The notes under the pieces: generated by a model
What the model was told of the DNA's origin: nothing
The model's database searches: none
The model's input: the letters and a program-made list of their open reading frames with translations, nothing else
Position numbers and translations under genes: made by a program
Assembly (NCBI GenBank): GCA_012032285.1
Contig: JAAURJ010000005.1
Coordinates: 1-64,000, forward strand
Direction: 5' to 3'
Length of the DNA stretch: 64,000 nt
Source of the DNA: Sphingomonadales bacterium
Lineage (GTDB): Bacteria; Pseudomonadota; Alphaproteobacteria; Sphingomonadales; Sphingomonadaceae
In this document: positions 33,375-43,271 of the stretch, piece after piece
Layout of the letters: the number at the start of each line of letters is the position of its first letter
Position numbering within the stretch: position 1 is the stretch's first letter

Positions 33375-33414
33375 TCTGGCCGCTGTCCTGAAACAAATCA
33401 GAATGGCGGCCAGA
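33375..33414. terminator. Hairpin downstream of the lysine/alanine-rich protein gene
   Basis: TCTGGCCGC / GCGGCCAGA perfect 9-bp inverted repeat with inner CTGA/TCAG. Confidence 0.5.
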
Positions 33415-33469
33415 GGGCTTTAGAACATGAATTTTATTCAGGGTGTTTGAATTGAAAAGAGGTCGCTGC

Positions 33470-33890
33470 TTAGCCTGCTTTTTTCTTCGCCGCATTGGCT
33501 TTGCGTGTGGCTGCGGCTTTTTTGGCGGCGGCGGAACGTTTTTCCTCGTCGGCTTTTGTGGATGCCCGTTTTTTAAGTGTAACCGTAGCGGCGACAGCCG
33601 CCGCTGCCGCAATTGCAACACCGCCTACGATAGCGACGCTTTTACCCGGATTTTCTTTTACCGCCTTCGCGGCTTTATCAGCGATTTTCTTACTATTTTC
33701 GGCAGCAGCCTCGGCAAGTTCGGACGCCCGTGCCTTGCCTTGGTCATAGCCCGATTTCATTTTTTCGCTAACGCTGTCCGACATTTCACTGCCCTTGTCC
33801 TTCACTTTTTCGGCTAGGCTTTTGATCGCGACGACAACACCATGCTCTTCGTTATTATCTTCGGCTACTGCTTCATTATTTTTTTGACAT
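33470..33890 (-). CDS. Small membrane-anchored Lys/Ala-rich protein (frameshift in A-run at 33879-33885)
   Basis: TM segment SVAIVGGVAIAAAAAVAATVTL, basic tail. Better start ATG at 33890 with AAAGGA upstream, out of frame by the 7-A run. Confidence 0.6.
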
Positions 33891-33931
33891 TTTAATCCTT
33901 TCAGAAATTAAATTTTGATAGTTTCAAGGCT

Positions 33932-34461
33932 TTATTCAGACGCAAACTGGCTACGTTGCTCAGCATCGGCCATCAAGGAACGTCCTTGATCAATATCCGC
34001 TTGTGCTTTGGCTACTTCGGATTGCGCGGATGTTTGTTTTTTTGCGCTTTTTCCAAATCGGCACGACCATCTAATCGGCGATCATCATGCTTCGCCCATA
34101 AGCCAGCGACTTTATCGACTTGCCTGGCCCAGCGGGCGGCTTCTTGCGCATCGGCGAAATAAGGTGTTGCAGATGTCAGCTGTAGAAATTCAGCTTTCGC
34201 ATTTTCGCCAATTGCGCGGCCATTGTCCCTTTTGGACTGTGCATTGATAACATCCCTGCTTGCATCAGCCAATGATTTTTCTGCTTTTGCCCTGTTAGCG
34301 AGGCCTTTTCGTTCCAGCTTGCTGCCTTTATCCCATTGTTTTTGCAATTTCCCACTCACAATAGCGGCAGGAGCGATACCAGATTGCTGCGCAAATAATG
34401 TATTCGGTGCTGCGATTGCAAGCGAGGCTGCGGCAATGGTAAGGATTATTTTGTTTTTCAT
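33932..34461 (-). CDS. Exported protein of unknown function (frameshift in A-run at 34037-34043)
   Basis: Signal peptide MKNKIILTIAAASLAIAAPNTLFAQ; one added A extends it to ...AQKKQTSAQSEVAKAQADIDQGRSLMADAEQRSQFASE. Confidence 0.6.
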
Positions 34462-34556
34462 GTTAAGCTCCATCAATATTTTTATTTGCATAGTCTATTT
34501 TCAAATTTCGGTAAAACGGGATTGTAAGAATTTTAAATTCGGTATATCCAAATTAA

Positions 34557-35420
34557 ATGGATATTATGAGCTTTCAGACATTTCTTGCCGCAGCAGAAAC
34601 CGGAAGCTTTGCCAGCGCCGCACTTTCGGTGAATGCCAGCGCTTCGACCGTCACTGAGCGGATTAAACAACTGGAACATAGCACCGGAGTGCAATTATTT
34701 GATCGCGATAGAAGGGGGTGTAGGTTAACGGCGGCGGGACTGAAATTCCGTGATGCAGCGCGTCAGATTGTGCGTGCCTGGCAATTGGGCCTGCATGATG
34801 TTTCCTTGCCAGAACAATTCACCCGCACTGTTCATTTCGGCGGACAATATGCATTATGGGCTGATTATTTATTGTCTTGGCTGTCTGCGGCACGCCATGA
34901 TTTTGAAGATATCGCATTTTCAGTCACTTCTGGAGCTTCGCAGCGTTTGAACAGGGATCTTGCAGAGGGGCGACTTGATATTGCAGTCATGTATAACCCC
35001 GTCTTTCGCCGTGACGTGGCAGCGGAAATGCTATTTCGTGATCCGTTAATCCTTGTTGGCCCAAAAAAGGACAAGGATTGGCGCAGCCACTATGTCCATA
35101 TTGACTGGGGGCCTGCATTAAGCACAGAAATAGCGATCAACCATAATCTTCGTCCTGTTACCGGTTTGAATTTGGATTTGGGTGTGTTGTCCAAAGAATG
35201 GCTTGTTTTGAACAATATGTATGGCTTCATTCCCAAAAGCCTTGCTGTCGCTGATCTGGTGGCGGGACGGTTACAACATATAGATGAAGTTGGTGAACTT
35301 GAAAATGCGGCCTACATATGTTGGCGCCGCGGAATTGACAGTATAATCGAAGAAGATGTTATCGACCACTTAAAGGCCAGAATTACCAAACAATCCCTGT
35401 CCTTGACCTGCGAAGTTTGA
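34557..35420 (+). CDS. LysR-family transcriptional regulator
   Basis: N-terminal wHTH FLAAAETGSFASAALSVNASASTVTERIKQLEHSTGVQLFDRDRR. Confidence 0.9.
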   Translation: MDIMSFQTFLAAAETGSFASAALSVNASASTVTERIKQLEHSTGVQLFDRDRRGCRLTAAGLKFRDAARQIVRAWQLGLHDVSLPEQFTRTVHFGGQYALWADYLLSWLSAARHDFEDIAFSVTSGASQRLNRDLAEGRLDIAVMYNPVFRRDVAAEMLFRDPLILVGPKKDKDWRSHYVHIDWGPALSTEIAINHNLRPVTGLNLDLGVLSKEWLVLNNMYGFIPKSLAVADLVAGRLQHIDEVGELENAAYICWRRGIDSIIEEDVIDHLKARITKQSLSLTCEV

Positions 35421-35433
35421 CCTTAGTGCGCTG

Positions 35434-36162
35434 CTAAAGCCCCAATACACCCTTCATATCATAGCGTCCCTTTTCCTGCTTTGCCAGCCAGAGCGCCGCT
35501 TTTACCGCGCCATGGGCGAATATGCGGCGGTCCTGAGCGTGATGGGACAGGGTGATGGTTTCGCCGTCGGAAGCGAACAATATATCATGGTCGCCTGCGA
35601 TACTGCCGCCGCGGACCGCGCTAAAGCCTATTGCGCCTTTGGCCCGTGCGCCGGTTATGCCGTCACGGCCCCGCTCACTATGGCCTGCAAGGTCGATATT
35701 GCGGCCCTTTGCAGCCGCTTGTCCCAATAATAGCGCGGTGCCCGACGGGGCGTCAACCTTATGCCGGTGGTGCGCCTCTATAATTTCAATATCCCATTCA
35801 TCGGACAGCCTTCGCGCGGCCTCCTCCACCAAAAAGGCGAGCATATTGACGCCAAGCGATGTGTTTCCGGTTTGCAGCACGGCAATGTCAGCCGCGGCAT
35901 CATCAATCAACCAATGGTGCCGTTCCTCCAACCCTGTGGTGCCAATAACAATCGGCCGACCATGCACGGCGGCGGCGACAAGATTGCCCTCCAGAGCAGC
36001 CGGAGAGCTGAAATCAATCAGCACGCCGGATATGGCGGCCAAAGCGGACACATCGCCGCCTTGATCCACGCCGCCAGCGATTTCGGTTCCGGCCTCCTGT
36101 GCGGCGGTTGCTATTGCCTGTCCCATGCGGCCCTTGCTGCCGATTATCCCTATTTTTAACAT
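35434..36162 (-). CDS. dapB: 4-hydroxy-tetrahydrodipicolinate reductase
   Basis: GSKGRMGQAIA, EAHHRHKVDAPSGTAL. Confidence 0.95.
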   Translation of the reverse strand: MLKIGIIGSKGRMGQAIATAAQEAGTEIAGGVDQGGDVSALAAISGVLIDFSSPAALEGNLVAAAVHGRPIVIGTTGLEERHHWLIDDAAADIAVLQTGNTSLGVNMLAFLVEEAARRLSDEWDIEIIEAHHRHKVDAPSGTALLLGQAAAKGRNIDLAGHSERGRDGITGARAKGAIGFSAVRGGSIAGDHDILFASDGETITLSHHAQDRRIFAHGAVKAALWLAKQEKGRYDMKGVLGL

Positions 36163-36192
36163 AGCTTGTCCTGATCCTTACTTTTGTGCTTC

Positions 36193-36918
36193 ATGGCGGA
36201 CATGACACTGATACGCAATATTGTAATCCTAACCGGCGCAGGGATCAGCGCGGAAAGTGGTATTGATACTTTCCGGTCCGAAGGCGGGCTTTGGGAGCGG
36301 CACCGGATAGAGGATGTCGCCACACCCGAAGCCTTTATCCGCAACCCTGATCTGGTGCTGCGTTTCTATGATATGCGCCGAGAGGCGATCCAGAAAGCCG
36401 TGCCTAATGCTGCGCACCATGCGCTGGGCCGGTTGGAACGCGAATGGCATGGCGCCGGGCGCGGGCGGGTGACATTGGTAACGCAGAATGTAGATGATCT
36501 GCATGAACGCGGCGGATCGGGCAACCTGATCCATATGCATGGCACACATCTAACCGCATGGTGCTTGGCCTGTAATGGTCGGCCCGAATGGCGCGGGGCT
36601 TTGATCGACCGGCCCGCCTGTCCGATATGCGATAGCAAGGGCAGCCTGCGGCCCGATGTCGTTTGGTTTGGCGAAATGCCCTACCGGCTGGACGAAATTG
36701 ACGCAGCGTTGCGTGCGGCCGACCTGTTCGTCAGTATCGGCACATCGGGTGCGGTTTATCCTGCGGGCGGCTATGTCCGCCGGGCGAGGGCAGAGGGGAT
36801 CCGCACATTGGAACTGAACTTAGAACCGAGCAAGGGCAGCGATTGGTTTGACGAGGTCCGCTACGGTCCCGCGACCGAAATTGTGACGGCATGGGTGGAG
36901 GAGATGTTGGGATTGTAA
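36193..36918 (+). CDS. cobB: Sir2-family NAD-dependent protein deacylase
   Basis: LTGAGISAESGIDTFR, TQNVDDLHERGG, two Cys pairs, RPDVVWFGE. Confidence 0.93.
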   Translation: MADMTLIRNIVILTGAGISAESGIDTFRSEGGLWERHRIEDVATPEAFIRNPDLVLRFYDMRREAIQKAVPNAAHHALGRLEREWHGAGRGRVTLVTQNVDDLHERGGSGNLIHMHGTHLTAWCLACNGRPEWRGALIDRPACPICDSKGSLRPDVVWFGEMPYRLDEIDAALRAADLFVSIGTSGAVYPAGGYVRRARAEGIRTLELNLEPSKGSDWFDEVRYGPATEIVTAWVEEMLGL

Positions 36919-36930
36919 GATTATCTGCGT

Positions 36931-37695
36931 TTAACCGCAACTCCTGCATTCTGGATCTTTGGGCAGTGTAATCGTCCGCATCGCCGGTTTTAACCCGTCA
37001 AAAATATGCAGCTTGCTGCCTTTTTCCCCCATAGGCGCCTCGCCAAAGCCGGTGAGGGTGCGGATGGCTTCCATCGCGGCAAAGCTGCCCATCATGCCGC
37101 ACATCGCGCCCAGCACGCCCTGTGTAGCGCAATCGTCGCAGTCGTCGGGATCATGCGCATCGCCCACGAAACAGCGATAGCAGGGCGCATCTTCTTGCCA
37201 TCCGGTGAAGGTCGCAATTTGCCCATGGAACTGCCCGATTGCGGCGCTCACCAACGGGATGCGTTCGGCAAGGCATAGGTCATTGACGATCAGACGGGTG
37301 GCGAAATTGTCGCTGCCGTCGATTACCACATCAACACCGCTCAGCAGGGTCGAAGATGTATCTTGATCAATTTTCTGCATGACGGGGCGGAAGTCTATAT
37401 CGGGGTTGATTGCCATTGCGGCGCGAGAGGCGGCCTTCACTTTGGCTGTGCCAATATCAGCATCGATGTAGAGGATTTGCCGCTGTAAATTCGACAGGCT
37501 GACGCTGTCATGGTCGATCACACTGATTGTGCCTATCCCCGCCGCCGCCAGATATTGGATGGCAGGACAGCCAATCCCGCCCGCCCCGATCAGAAGGACA
37601 TGGCTTTGCAGCAGCTTTGCCTGTCCCGCCCCGCCAATATCGCGCAACACGATATGGCGGGCATAGCGGTCCAATTGTTCATCGGTAAGAATCAC
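36931..37695 (-). CDS. HesA/MoeB/ThiF family adenylyltransferase
   Basis: [32 protein letters not shown]-terminal DPECRSCG. Confidence 0.9.
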   Translation of the reverse strand: MILTDEQLDRYARHIVLRDIGGAGQAKLLQSHVLLIGAGGIGCPAIQYLAAAGIGTISVIDHDSVSLSNLQRQILYIDADIGTAKVKAASRAAMAINPDIDFRPVMQKIDQDTSSTLLSGVDVVIDGSDNFATRLIVNDLCLAERIPLVSAAIGQFHGQIATFTGWQEDAPCYRCFVGDAHDPDDCDDCATQGVLGAMCGMMGSFAAMEAIRTLTGFGEAPMGEKGSKLHIFDGLKPAMRTITLPKDPECRSCG

Positions 37696-38171
37696 ACCCC
37701 GGTCGAGCCGAACCCGCCCACCCCGCGCGGCGTGTCATTAAGCTGATCTACCTCCACCAAATGACCATGAATAACCGGGGTCACTACAATTTGCGCAATC
37801 CGGTCGCCGATTTTGACAGCGAAATCCTCCTCGCCCAAATTGGCAAGTATCACTTTTACCTCTCCGCGATAGTCACTGTCCACTGTGCCTGGAGTGTTCA
37901 GCACGCTGATCCCATGTTTCAGCGCTAGGCCGGACCGAGGGCGCACCTGCACCTCAAAACCATATGGAATGGCAAAGGCGAAGCCAGTGGCAATCGCCGC
38001 CCTTCTGCCGGGACGCAGGGTGATATTTTCGGCGGCGCATATGTCCATGCCCGCTGCACCGGCGCTCTCATAGGCAGGTAAAGGCAGATTCGCTCCATTA
38101 TTGAGCCGTTTGACCATAATGGTTACAGGCATAGAGGCGACTACCGCTGTTTCTTCAATTTCCGATGACAT
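37692..38171 (-). CDS. dut: Deoxyuridine 5'-triphosphate nucleotidohydrolase
   Basis: [40 protein letters not shown]. Confidence 0.96.
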   Translation of the reverse strand: MSSEIEETAVVASMPVTIMVKRLNNGANLPLPAYESAGAAGMDICAAENITLRPGRRAAIATGFAFAIPYGFEVQVRPRSGLALKHGISVLNTPGTVDSDYRGEVKVILANLGEEDFAVKIGDRIAQIVVTPVIHGHLVEVDQLNDTPRGVGGFGSTGV

Positions 38172-39396
38172 CGGCCACTTTCTCCATCAATTTGCGTGCC
38201 ACAACTTCCTTATGCGCCTTGGGCCAGCTTTCAATGCCGTCCTTGGTCACGATATGAACGCTGTTTTCCGATCCCCCCATCACATCGCCGGACACATCAT
38301 TGGCGACGATCCAGTCACACCCTTTTTTGGCCAGCTTTGCCGCAGCATGGTCTTTCAAATTCTCTGTCTCGGCAGCAAATCCGATCAGCAAACCGGGGCG
38401 TTTTTCATGCCGTGCAAGCGATGCCAATATGTCGGGGTTTTCGGCAAGCGCAAGCGGCGTTGGTGCATCGTCTTTTTTCTTTATTTTTTGCTCTGCGGTA
38501 TCGGCGGCGCGGTAATCGGCGACGGCGGCAACCATGATCGCGGCGTCGGCGGGCAGCGCCTTTTCCACCTCAATCTGCATTTCGCGGGCGCTTTCCACAT
38601 CCCAGCGGATGACGCCGGGCGGGGTGACAAGATGAACTGGGCCAGCGACCAATATCACTTCTGCGCCCATTTCGGCGGCCGCCTGCGCAATGGCAAAGCC
38701 CTGACGCCCGGAGGAGCGGTTGGCGATATAACGCACCGGATCAATGGCTTCATGCGTTGGCCCGGCGGTGACGATGATTTTCTTGCCATAAAGCGGGCGA
38801 TGTTCGGCTTCGGCAAAATCGGGCTGTGCAGACAGCATCATGGCAGGCGCAGGTTGCCCGAGCATATTTTGGATTTCGGTCAGGATTGCGGCGGGTTCGG
38901 GAAGGCGCCCGGCGCCATATTCGCCGCACGCCATTTCGCCTTCATCTGGTTCCATCACATGGACGGCGTCGCTGCGCAGTTGCTGTACATTACGGCGGGT
39001 CGCGGGATGGTGCCACATACGCACATTCATCGCCGGCACGGTCAGAACGCGCTTGTCAGTGGCGAGCAGCAAGGTGGTGGCAAGGTCATCGGCGATCCCG
39101 GCATTCATTTTGGCCATCAGGTCAGCAGTAGCTGGGCAAACAACCACCAAATCGGCCTCCCGGCTGAGTTGGATATGCCCCATCTCGCTTTCGTCTTTCA
39201 GATCGAACAGTTCGGTAAATACTGGATTTTCACTCAAGGCAGCCAGCGTCATCGGCGTAACAAATTCCTGCCCGCTTTTTGTAATGACGCAGCGAACCGT
39301 CATTCCTTCCTTGCGGATCAAACGAACCAGCTCGCACGATTTATAAGCCGCAATGCCGCCGCCAATGATCAGGAGAATATGCTTTGTTTCATTCAT
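38155..39396 (-). CDS. coaBC: Bifunctional phosphopantothenoylcysteine decarboxylase/synthase
   Basis: [46 protein letters not shown]. Confidence 0.95.
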   Translation of the reverse strand: MNETKHILLIIGGGIAAYKSCELVRLIRKEGMTVRCVITKSGQEFVTPMTLAALSENPVFTELFDLKDESEMGHIQLSREADLVVVCPATADLMAKMNAGIADDLATTLLLATDKRVLTVPAMNVRMWHHPATRRNVQQLRSDAVHVMEPDEGEMACGEYGAGRLPEPAAILTEIQNMLGQPAPAMMLSAQPDFAEAEHRPLYGKKIIVTAGPTHEAIDPVRYIANRSSGRQGFAIAQAAAEMGAEVILVAGPVHLVTPPGVIRWDVESAREMQIEVEKALPADAAIMVAAVADYRAADTAEQKIKKKDDAPTPLALAENPDILASLARHEKRPGLLIGFAAETENLKDHAAAKLAKKGCDWIVANDVSGDVMGGSENSVHIVTKDGIESWPKAHKEVVARKLMEKVADVIGN

Positions 39397-39544
39397 ATCT
39401 GCTCTTTGCCAGCTATTTTTGTAGAATGAAAGCGGCAGAATGGGCCTCACTATGATGGCATTCCCCTCTTGTAATTTTTGAAAGCAATTATACGTCTAAT
39501 GCAGGGTAAGAGCGATTGGGATAACAAGGTTAGGAGACAAAAAC

Positions 39545-40390
39545 ATGAAATATAGCAATTCATTCAAAAATGCTGCTTTACCGGTTATGGCCTTGCTCGC
39601 CCTTGCCGCCTGCAAATAGGCTGAGGCACCCGCAGATGGCGGTGAAAGCAATGCGGTTTCAGCAGAGGGAGAAACGAAGCCGGAAAAAGCCGCCTGGGGA
39701 TATGGCGAGGCTGATGGTCCGGCCAAATGGGGCGATTTGTCACCGGAATATGCAACCTGCAAAACCGGTAAGGAACAATCGCCATTAGACCTGCCACCCA
39801 CCGATAAAGCCAAAACTATCGATGTCGCCACCAATTATGCAGTCAAAAACGGTGCTATCGAAAATGACGGACATGGTATAAAGGCAAGTTTCGAAAAAGG
39901 CTTTACCCTGACATCAGGGGATAAGAGTTATGACCTGCTGCAATTCCATTTCCACACGCCTTCGGAAAATCTGTTTGGCGGTAAAGCATCGCCCGCCGAT
40001 GTCCACTTTGTGCATTCCGATGCCAATGGCAATCTCGCTGTGCTGGGCGTGATGATCAATGAAGGTGCGGCCAGCCCGCAAATGCAGGCAATCTTAGATG
40101 ACCAAAAAACTTTAGAGATCATCTCAGTTGGTGCGGCCAGCCCGCAAATGCAGGCAATCTTAGATAATATTGGTGGTAAGACCGACCTTGATTTGAAAGC
40201 CATGCTGCCTGCATCCATGACTGCATATAATTTTAAAGGCTCGCTGACCACTCCGCCATGCAGCGAAGGGGTGAACTGGCACGTTTTGACCACTCCTGTC
40301 ACTGCGAGCAAGGAGCAGATAGAGGCGCTTAACAAAATCACAGGTAACAATGCGCGTCCGGTGCAACCTTTGAATGAACGCGCGATTTAG
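39545..40390 (+). pseudogene. Alpha-carbonic anhydrase lipoprotein with in-frame amber codon and internal 66-bp duplication
   Basis: Single frame: MKYSNSFKNAALPVMALLALAACK*AEAPADGG...WGYGEADGPAKWGDL...LLQFHFHTPSENLF...LTTPPCSEGVNW. TAG at 39617-39619. Confidence 0.85.
40064..40165 (+). repeat. Direct repeat of 36 nt, 66-nt period, inside the carbonic anhydrase gene
   Basis: GGTGCGGCCAGCCCGCAAATGCAGGCAATCTTAGAT at 40064-40099 and 40130-40165. Confidence 0.97.
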
Positions 40391-40415
40391 GTATTGAAAT
40401 CATAAGCTTTATTAA

Positions 40416-40443
40416 AACGGCCCTGCAAAAATGCGGGGCCGTT
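40416..40443 (+). terminator. Hairpin after the carbonic anhydrase gene
   Basis: AACGGCCC / GGGCCGTT stem; only a weak T-rich tail. Confidence 0.55.
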
Positions 40444-40521
40444 ACTGCTTATTTTGCGAATGCTATCCTGATATGCTAAAGCAAAAAGAAAAGGTCGCAT
40501 AAAATCCGAGCAGGGGGCATT

Positions 40522-41516
40522 ATGCGTGACGTAAAAAATATCTTTTATCTTGTTGCGGCAACCTCTGCGGTGTTGCTTACACAGGGCTGCGCGATCAATC
40601 CGAACTCTTTCCCCGTCATTGTTCCGCCTCCTCCGCCCCTATACAGCAGGTTGATTATCGTAACTGCACCCAATTGGGCAGCTGTCCAAAGGGCTATATT
40701 GGCAATGATCCGGTTCCGGATAGAGCGCAGCCGCGCGCTGCTGCGACGCGGAGAAATATTGTCCGCGGCGCTACTGTGGGATCAGCACAAAGCCCGACCG
40801 TCGGCGGCGCATTGGGACAAGTTTTTCATCCGCATCTAGGCAGCGGCACGGTGCAAGAATCGGTTCAATCCGGCTTGATCCGCTGTGACGCCTTGAACAG
40901 CGACCAGATGGTGCGTGCAGAGGATTGCCGCAAAGCCGAAGATGAACTGGCCCGCGTCCAGACAGGCGACGGGAAGCTTAAACTTGTCAATCCCATGGTG
41001 GTGAACCGCCAATATAGCGTGACTTGGTTCGCCGGGAAAAAGGGCAGCGTGATTACAGATAATGCGGGCGGCGCTGACAATGATGGTTCGCAAATAAAGG
41101 ATACACCCGATGTCCAAATCAACCGTTTCATGTCAGCGAAGCTGGAAGGGGTTGGCTTTGATATAACGCCTTCCGATTATGTGCCGCTTAATGTCGCGCG
41201 TAATTTGGATATTAGGCAAAGCTGGCAAGTCATCCCGCGTTCCGAAGGCAAAAGGGAATTGATATTACGCCTAAAAAATCAGGTTGTGATAGACGGCAAA
41301 CGCATGGACATTGATACACCTGCAAAAGTGTATACCGTCAATGTCAGTCCCGTTCCCATGACGTTGAGCAATTGGCAGGATTTTATCATTAACAATCTGA
41401 AATGGTTGGCATTGCTGCTTGCGACTATAACCGGCGTGGTTGTCGCGTGGAAGAAATTGCGCCGCACGGTCAGCGGGAGTGCAGCTGAACCTGAAGCGAA
41501 TAATTCCGCAGCTTAG
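40522..41516 (+). CDS. Lipoprotein-like envelope protein with C-terminal TM (frameshift near 40645-40650)
   Basis: Lipobox LLTQGC in one frame; adding one base joins YSQVDYRNCTQLGSCPKGYIGNDPVPDR in the second frame; C-terminal TM WLALLLATITGVVVAW. Confidence 0.65.
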
Positions 41517-41561
41517 TTCCTTTTGGTTAAAGCTGTTTTGCGGTCATCAATGCCCCCTCCA

Positions 41562-43049
41562 TCAATGCCCAGTCGTTCCTAAAGAATGGAACGGCTTTTC
41601 ATGTTCGCCATATTTATCAACGAGTGACGCGCTGGCTTCATTCAGGCCAATGATTTCGACCTTTTTGCCTTCTGCCTGCAAACGCTGTGTTATCTTATCG
41701 AGCATTCCTGTCGCGCTTATGTCCCAAAAATGGGCGTCATGCACATCGATGATGACAGTATCGACCGCATCTTCGTTAAACTCCATCGCCTCATACATCA
41801 AATCGGCAGAGGCAAAGAAAATCTGTCCGCCGAAAACATAATGATGGGTGCGGCCATCAATATAATGTTCAAAGATTAAAAGCTGACGCACCTTCCAAGC
41901 GAAAAAAATGCCGGACAAAAGAACACCGGTCAGCACGCCGATGGACAAATCATGCGTTACCACCACCATGATTACAGTGGCCAGCATAACAAGGTTTGAA
42001 GGCCAGGGGTGATGGGTGATTTCGGTAAAGCTCTGCCAGCGAAAGGTGCTGACCGATACAAATATCATCACGGCCACAAGCGCTGGCATCGGGATTTGCG
42101 CAACCCATTTGCCGAGCGCGACGATCAGGATCAACAGCATGACACCCGCCACGAAAGTCGATAGCCTGCGCCGTCCGCCCGATTTGATATTGATAACCGA
42201 TTGCCCGATCATAGCGCATCCGCCCATGCCGCCGATAAATCCGGTGACGAAATTGGCAATGCCTTGGCCATAGGTTTCACGTTTTTTATTGCTGCGTGTT
42301 TCGGTCATGTCATCCACTATGCTTGCCGTCAGCAGGCTTTCGAGCAGGCCCACCGCCGCCATAGCCAGCGAATAGGGGGCTATGATTTGCAAGGTTTCCC
42401 ATGTCACCGGAATTTGAGGGATGTGGAACCAAGGCGGGCTATCGGGCAGGGCGCCGGTATCGCCCACTGTAGTCACGTCCAGTTTGAAGTAAATCGATAC
42501 CGCCGCAATCAGGATAATCGCCACCAACGGCGCGGGCACGGCCTTGGTCACACGCGGCAGGCCGTAAATCATAGCCAGACCGGCGGCGATCATGGCATAG
42601 GTCGTGACAGTCATATTCTCCCCGGTTAGCATCGGTAGCTGCGCCATGAAAATCAATATCGCGAGTGCGTTGACAAAGCCGGTAATCACGCTGCGCGAGA
42701 CAAAACGCATCAGCAGATCAAGCCGAAGCAGCGCGGCGATGCATTGGAAAATACCCATCAAAATTGTCGCCGCAAACAGATATTCGGTGCCATGATCACG
42801 CACCAGCGGCACCACCAAAACGGCAACCGCCGCCGTCGCCGCGCTGATCATACCGGGCCGCCCGCCGATCAGCGAGATGATAACCGCGATCGAGAAGCTG
42901 GCATATAATCCAACACGCGGATCAACCCCTGCGATAATCGAAAAACCGATGGCTTCGGGAATAAGCGCGAGGGCAACAACAAGCCCGGCCAAAAATTCAT
43001 TTTTCGGATTTGACAGCCAGTCACGTTTGAAGCTGCTATGAATTGCCAT
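41562..43049 (-). CDS. SulP-family anion permease with STAS domain
   Basis: NPKNEFLAGLVVALALIPEAIGFS, STAS DVHDAHFWDISATGMLDKI. Confidence 0.9.
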   Translation of the reverse strand: MAIHSSFKRDWLSNPKNEFLAGLVVALALIPEAIGFSIIAGVDPRVGLYASFSIAVIISLIGGRPGMISAATAAVAVLVVPLVRDHGTEYLFAATILMGIFQCIAALLRLDLLMRFVSRSVITGFVNALAILIFMAQLPMLTGENMTVTTYAMIAAGLAMIYGLPRVTKAVPAPLVAIILIAAVSIYFKLDVTTVGDTGALPDSPPWFHIPQIPVTWETLQIIAPYSLAMAAVGLLESLLTASIVDDMTETRSNKKRETYGQGIANFVTGFIGGMGGCAMIGQSVINIKSGGRRRLSTFVAGVMLLILIVALGKWVAQIPMPALVAVMIFVSVSTFRWQSFTEITHHPWPSNLVMLATVIMVVVTHDLSIGVLTGVLLSGIFFAWKVRQLLIFEHYIDGRTHHYVFGGQIFFASADLMYEAMEFNEDAVDTVIIDVHDAHFWDISATGMLDKITQRLQAEGKKVEIIGLNEASASLVDKYGEHEKPFHSLGTTGH

Positions 43050-43137
43050 ATTTATTGCCTTAGAAAGGGAGGGTGCGCGCCAATATTTGTGCGCTGCAAC
43101 ATGATTTACGTCCGCTTTAGACGCTTTGCGCTGGAAA

Positions 43138-43176
43138 TCAACCTAGGTTGACTTTTGTTGCCAGTTTGGTTATATA
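43138..43176 (+). promoter_or_regulatory. Promoter with overlapping perfect 14-bp palindrome
   Basis: TCAACCTAGGTTGA palindrome (43138-43151) overlaps -35 TTGACT (43148-43153); 17-nt spacer; -10 TATATA (43171-43176). Confidence 0.6.
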
Positions 43177-43187
43177 AATTTTATCCA

Positions 43188-43253
43188 GTCCCCGGTTTGC
43201 CGTCTTGAGGCGCTCGAAAGAGCAGATATCAGCTCAAGGCCGCTCCCGGGGAC
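43188..43253 (+). ncRNA. Structured leader or small RNA upstream of the NYN gene
   Basis: GTCCCCGG/CCGGGGAC closing stem, nested GTCTTGAG/CTCAAGGC stem, GCTC-GAAA-GAGC tetraloop hairpin, then AATTTTTT. Confidence 0.5.
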
Positions 43254-43271
43254 AATTTTTTGGAAAATATT

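Noticed and set aside
38101-39429. 442-aa plus-strand ORF antisense to coaBC and dut
   Set aside because: His/Cys-rich, low-plausibility translation; coaBC on the minus strand is unambiguous.
40064-40165. Two 36-nt direct repeats considered as a mini CRISPR array
   Set aside because: Only two copies, in frame inside a coding sequence, no cas genes; explained as an internal duplication.
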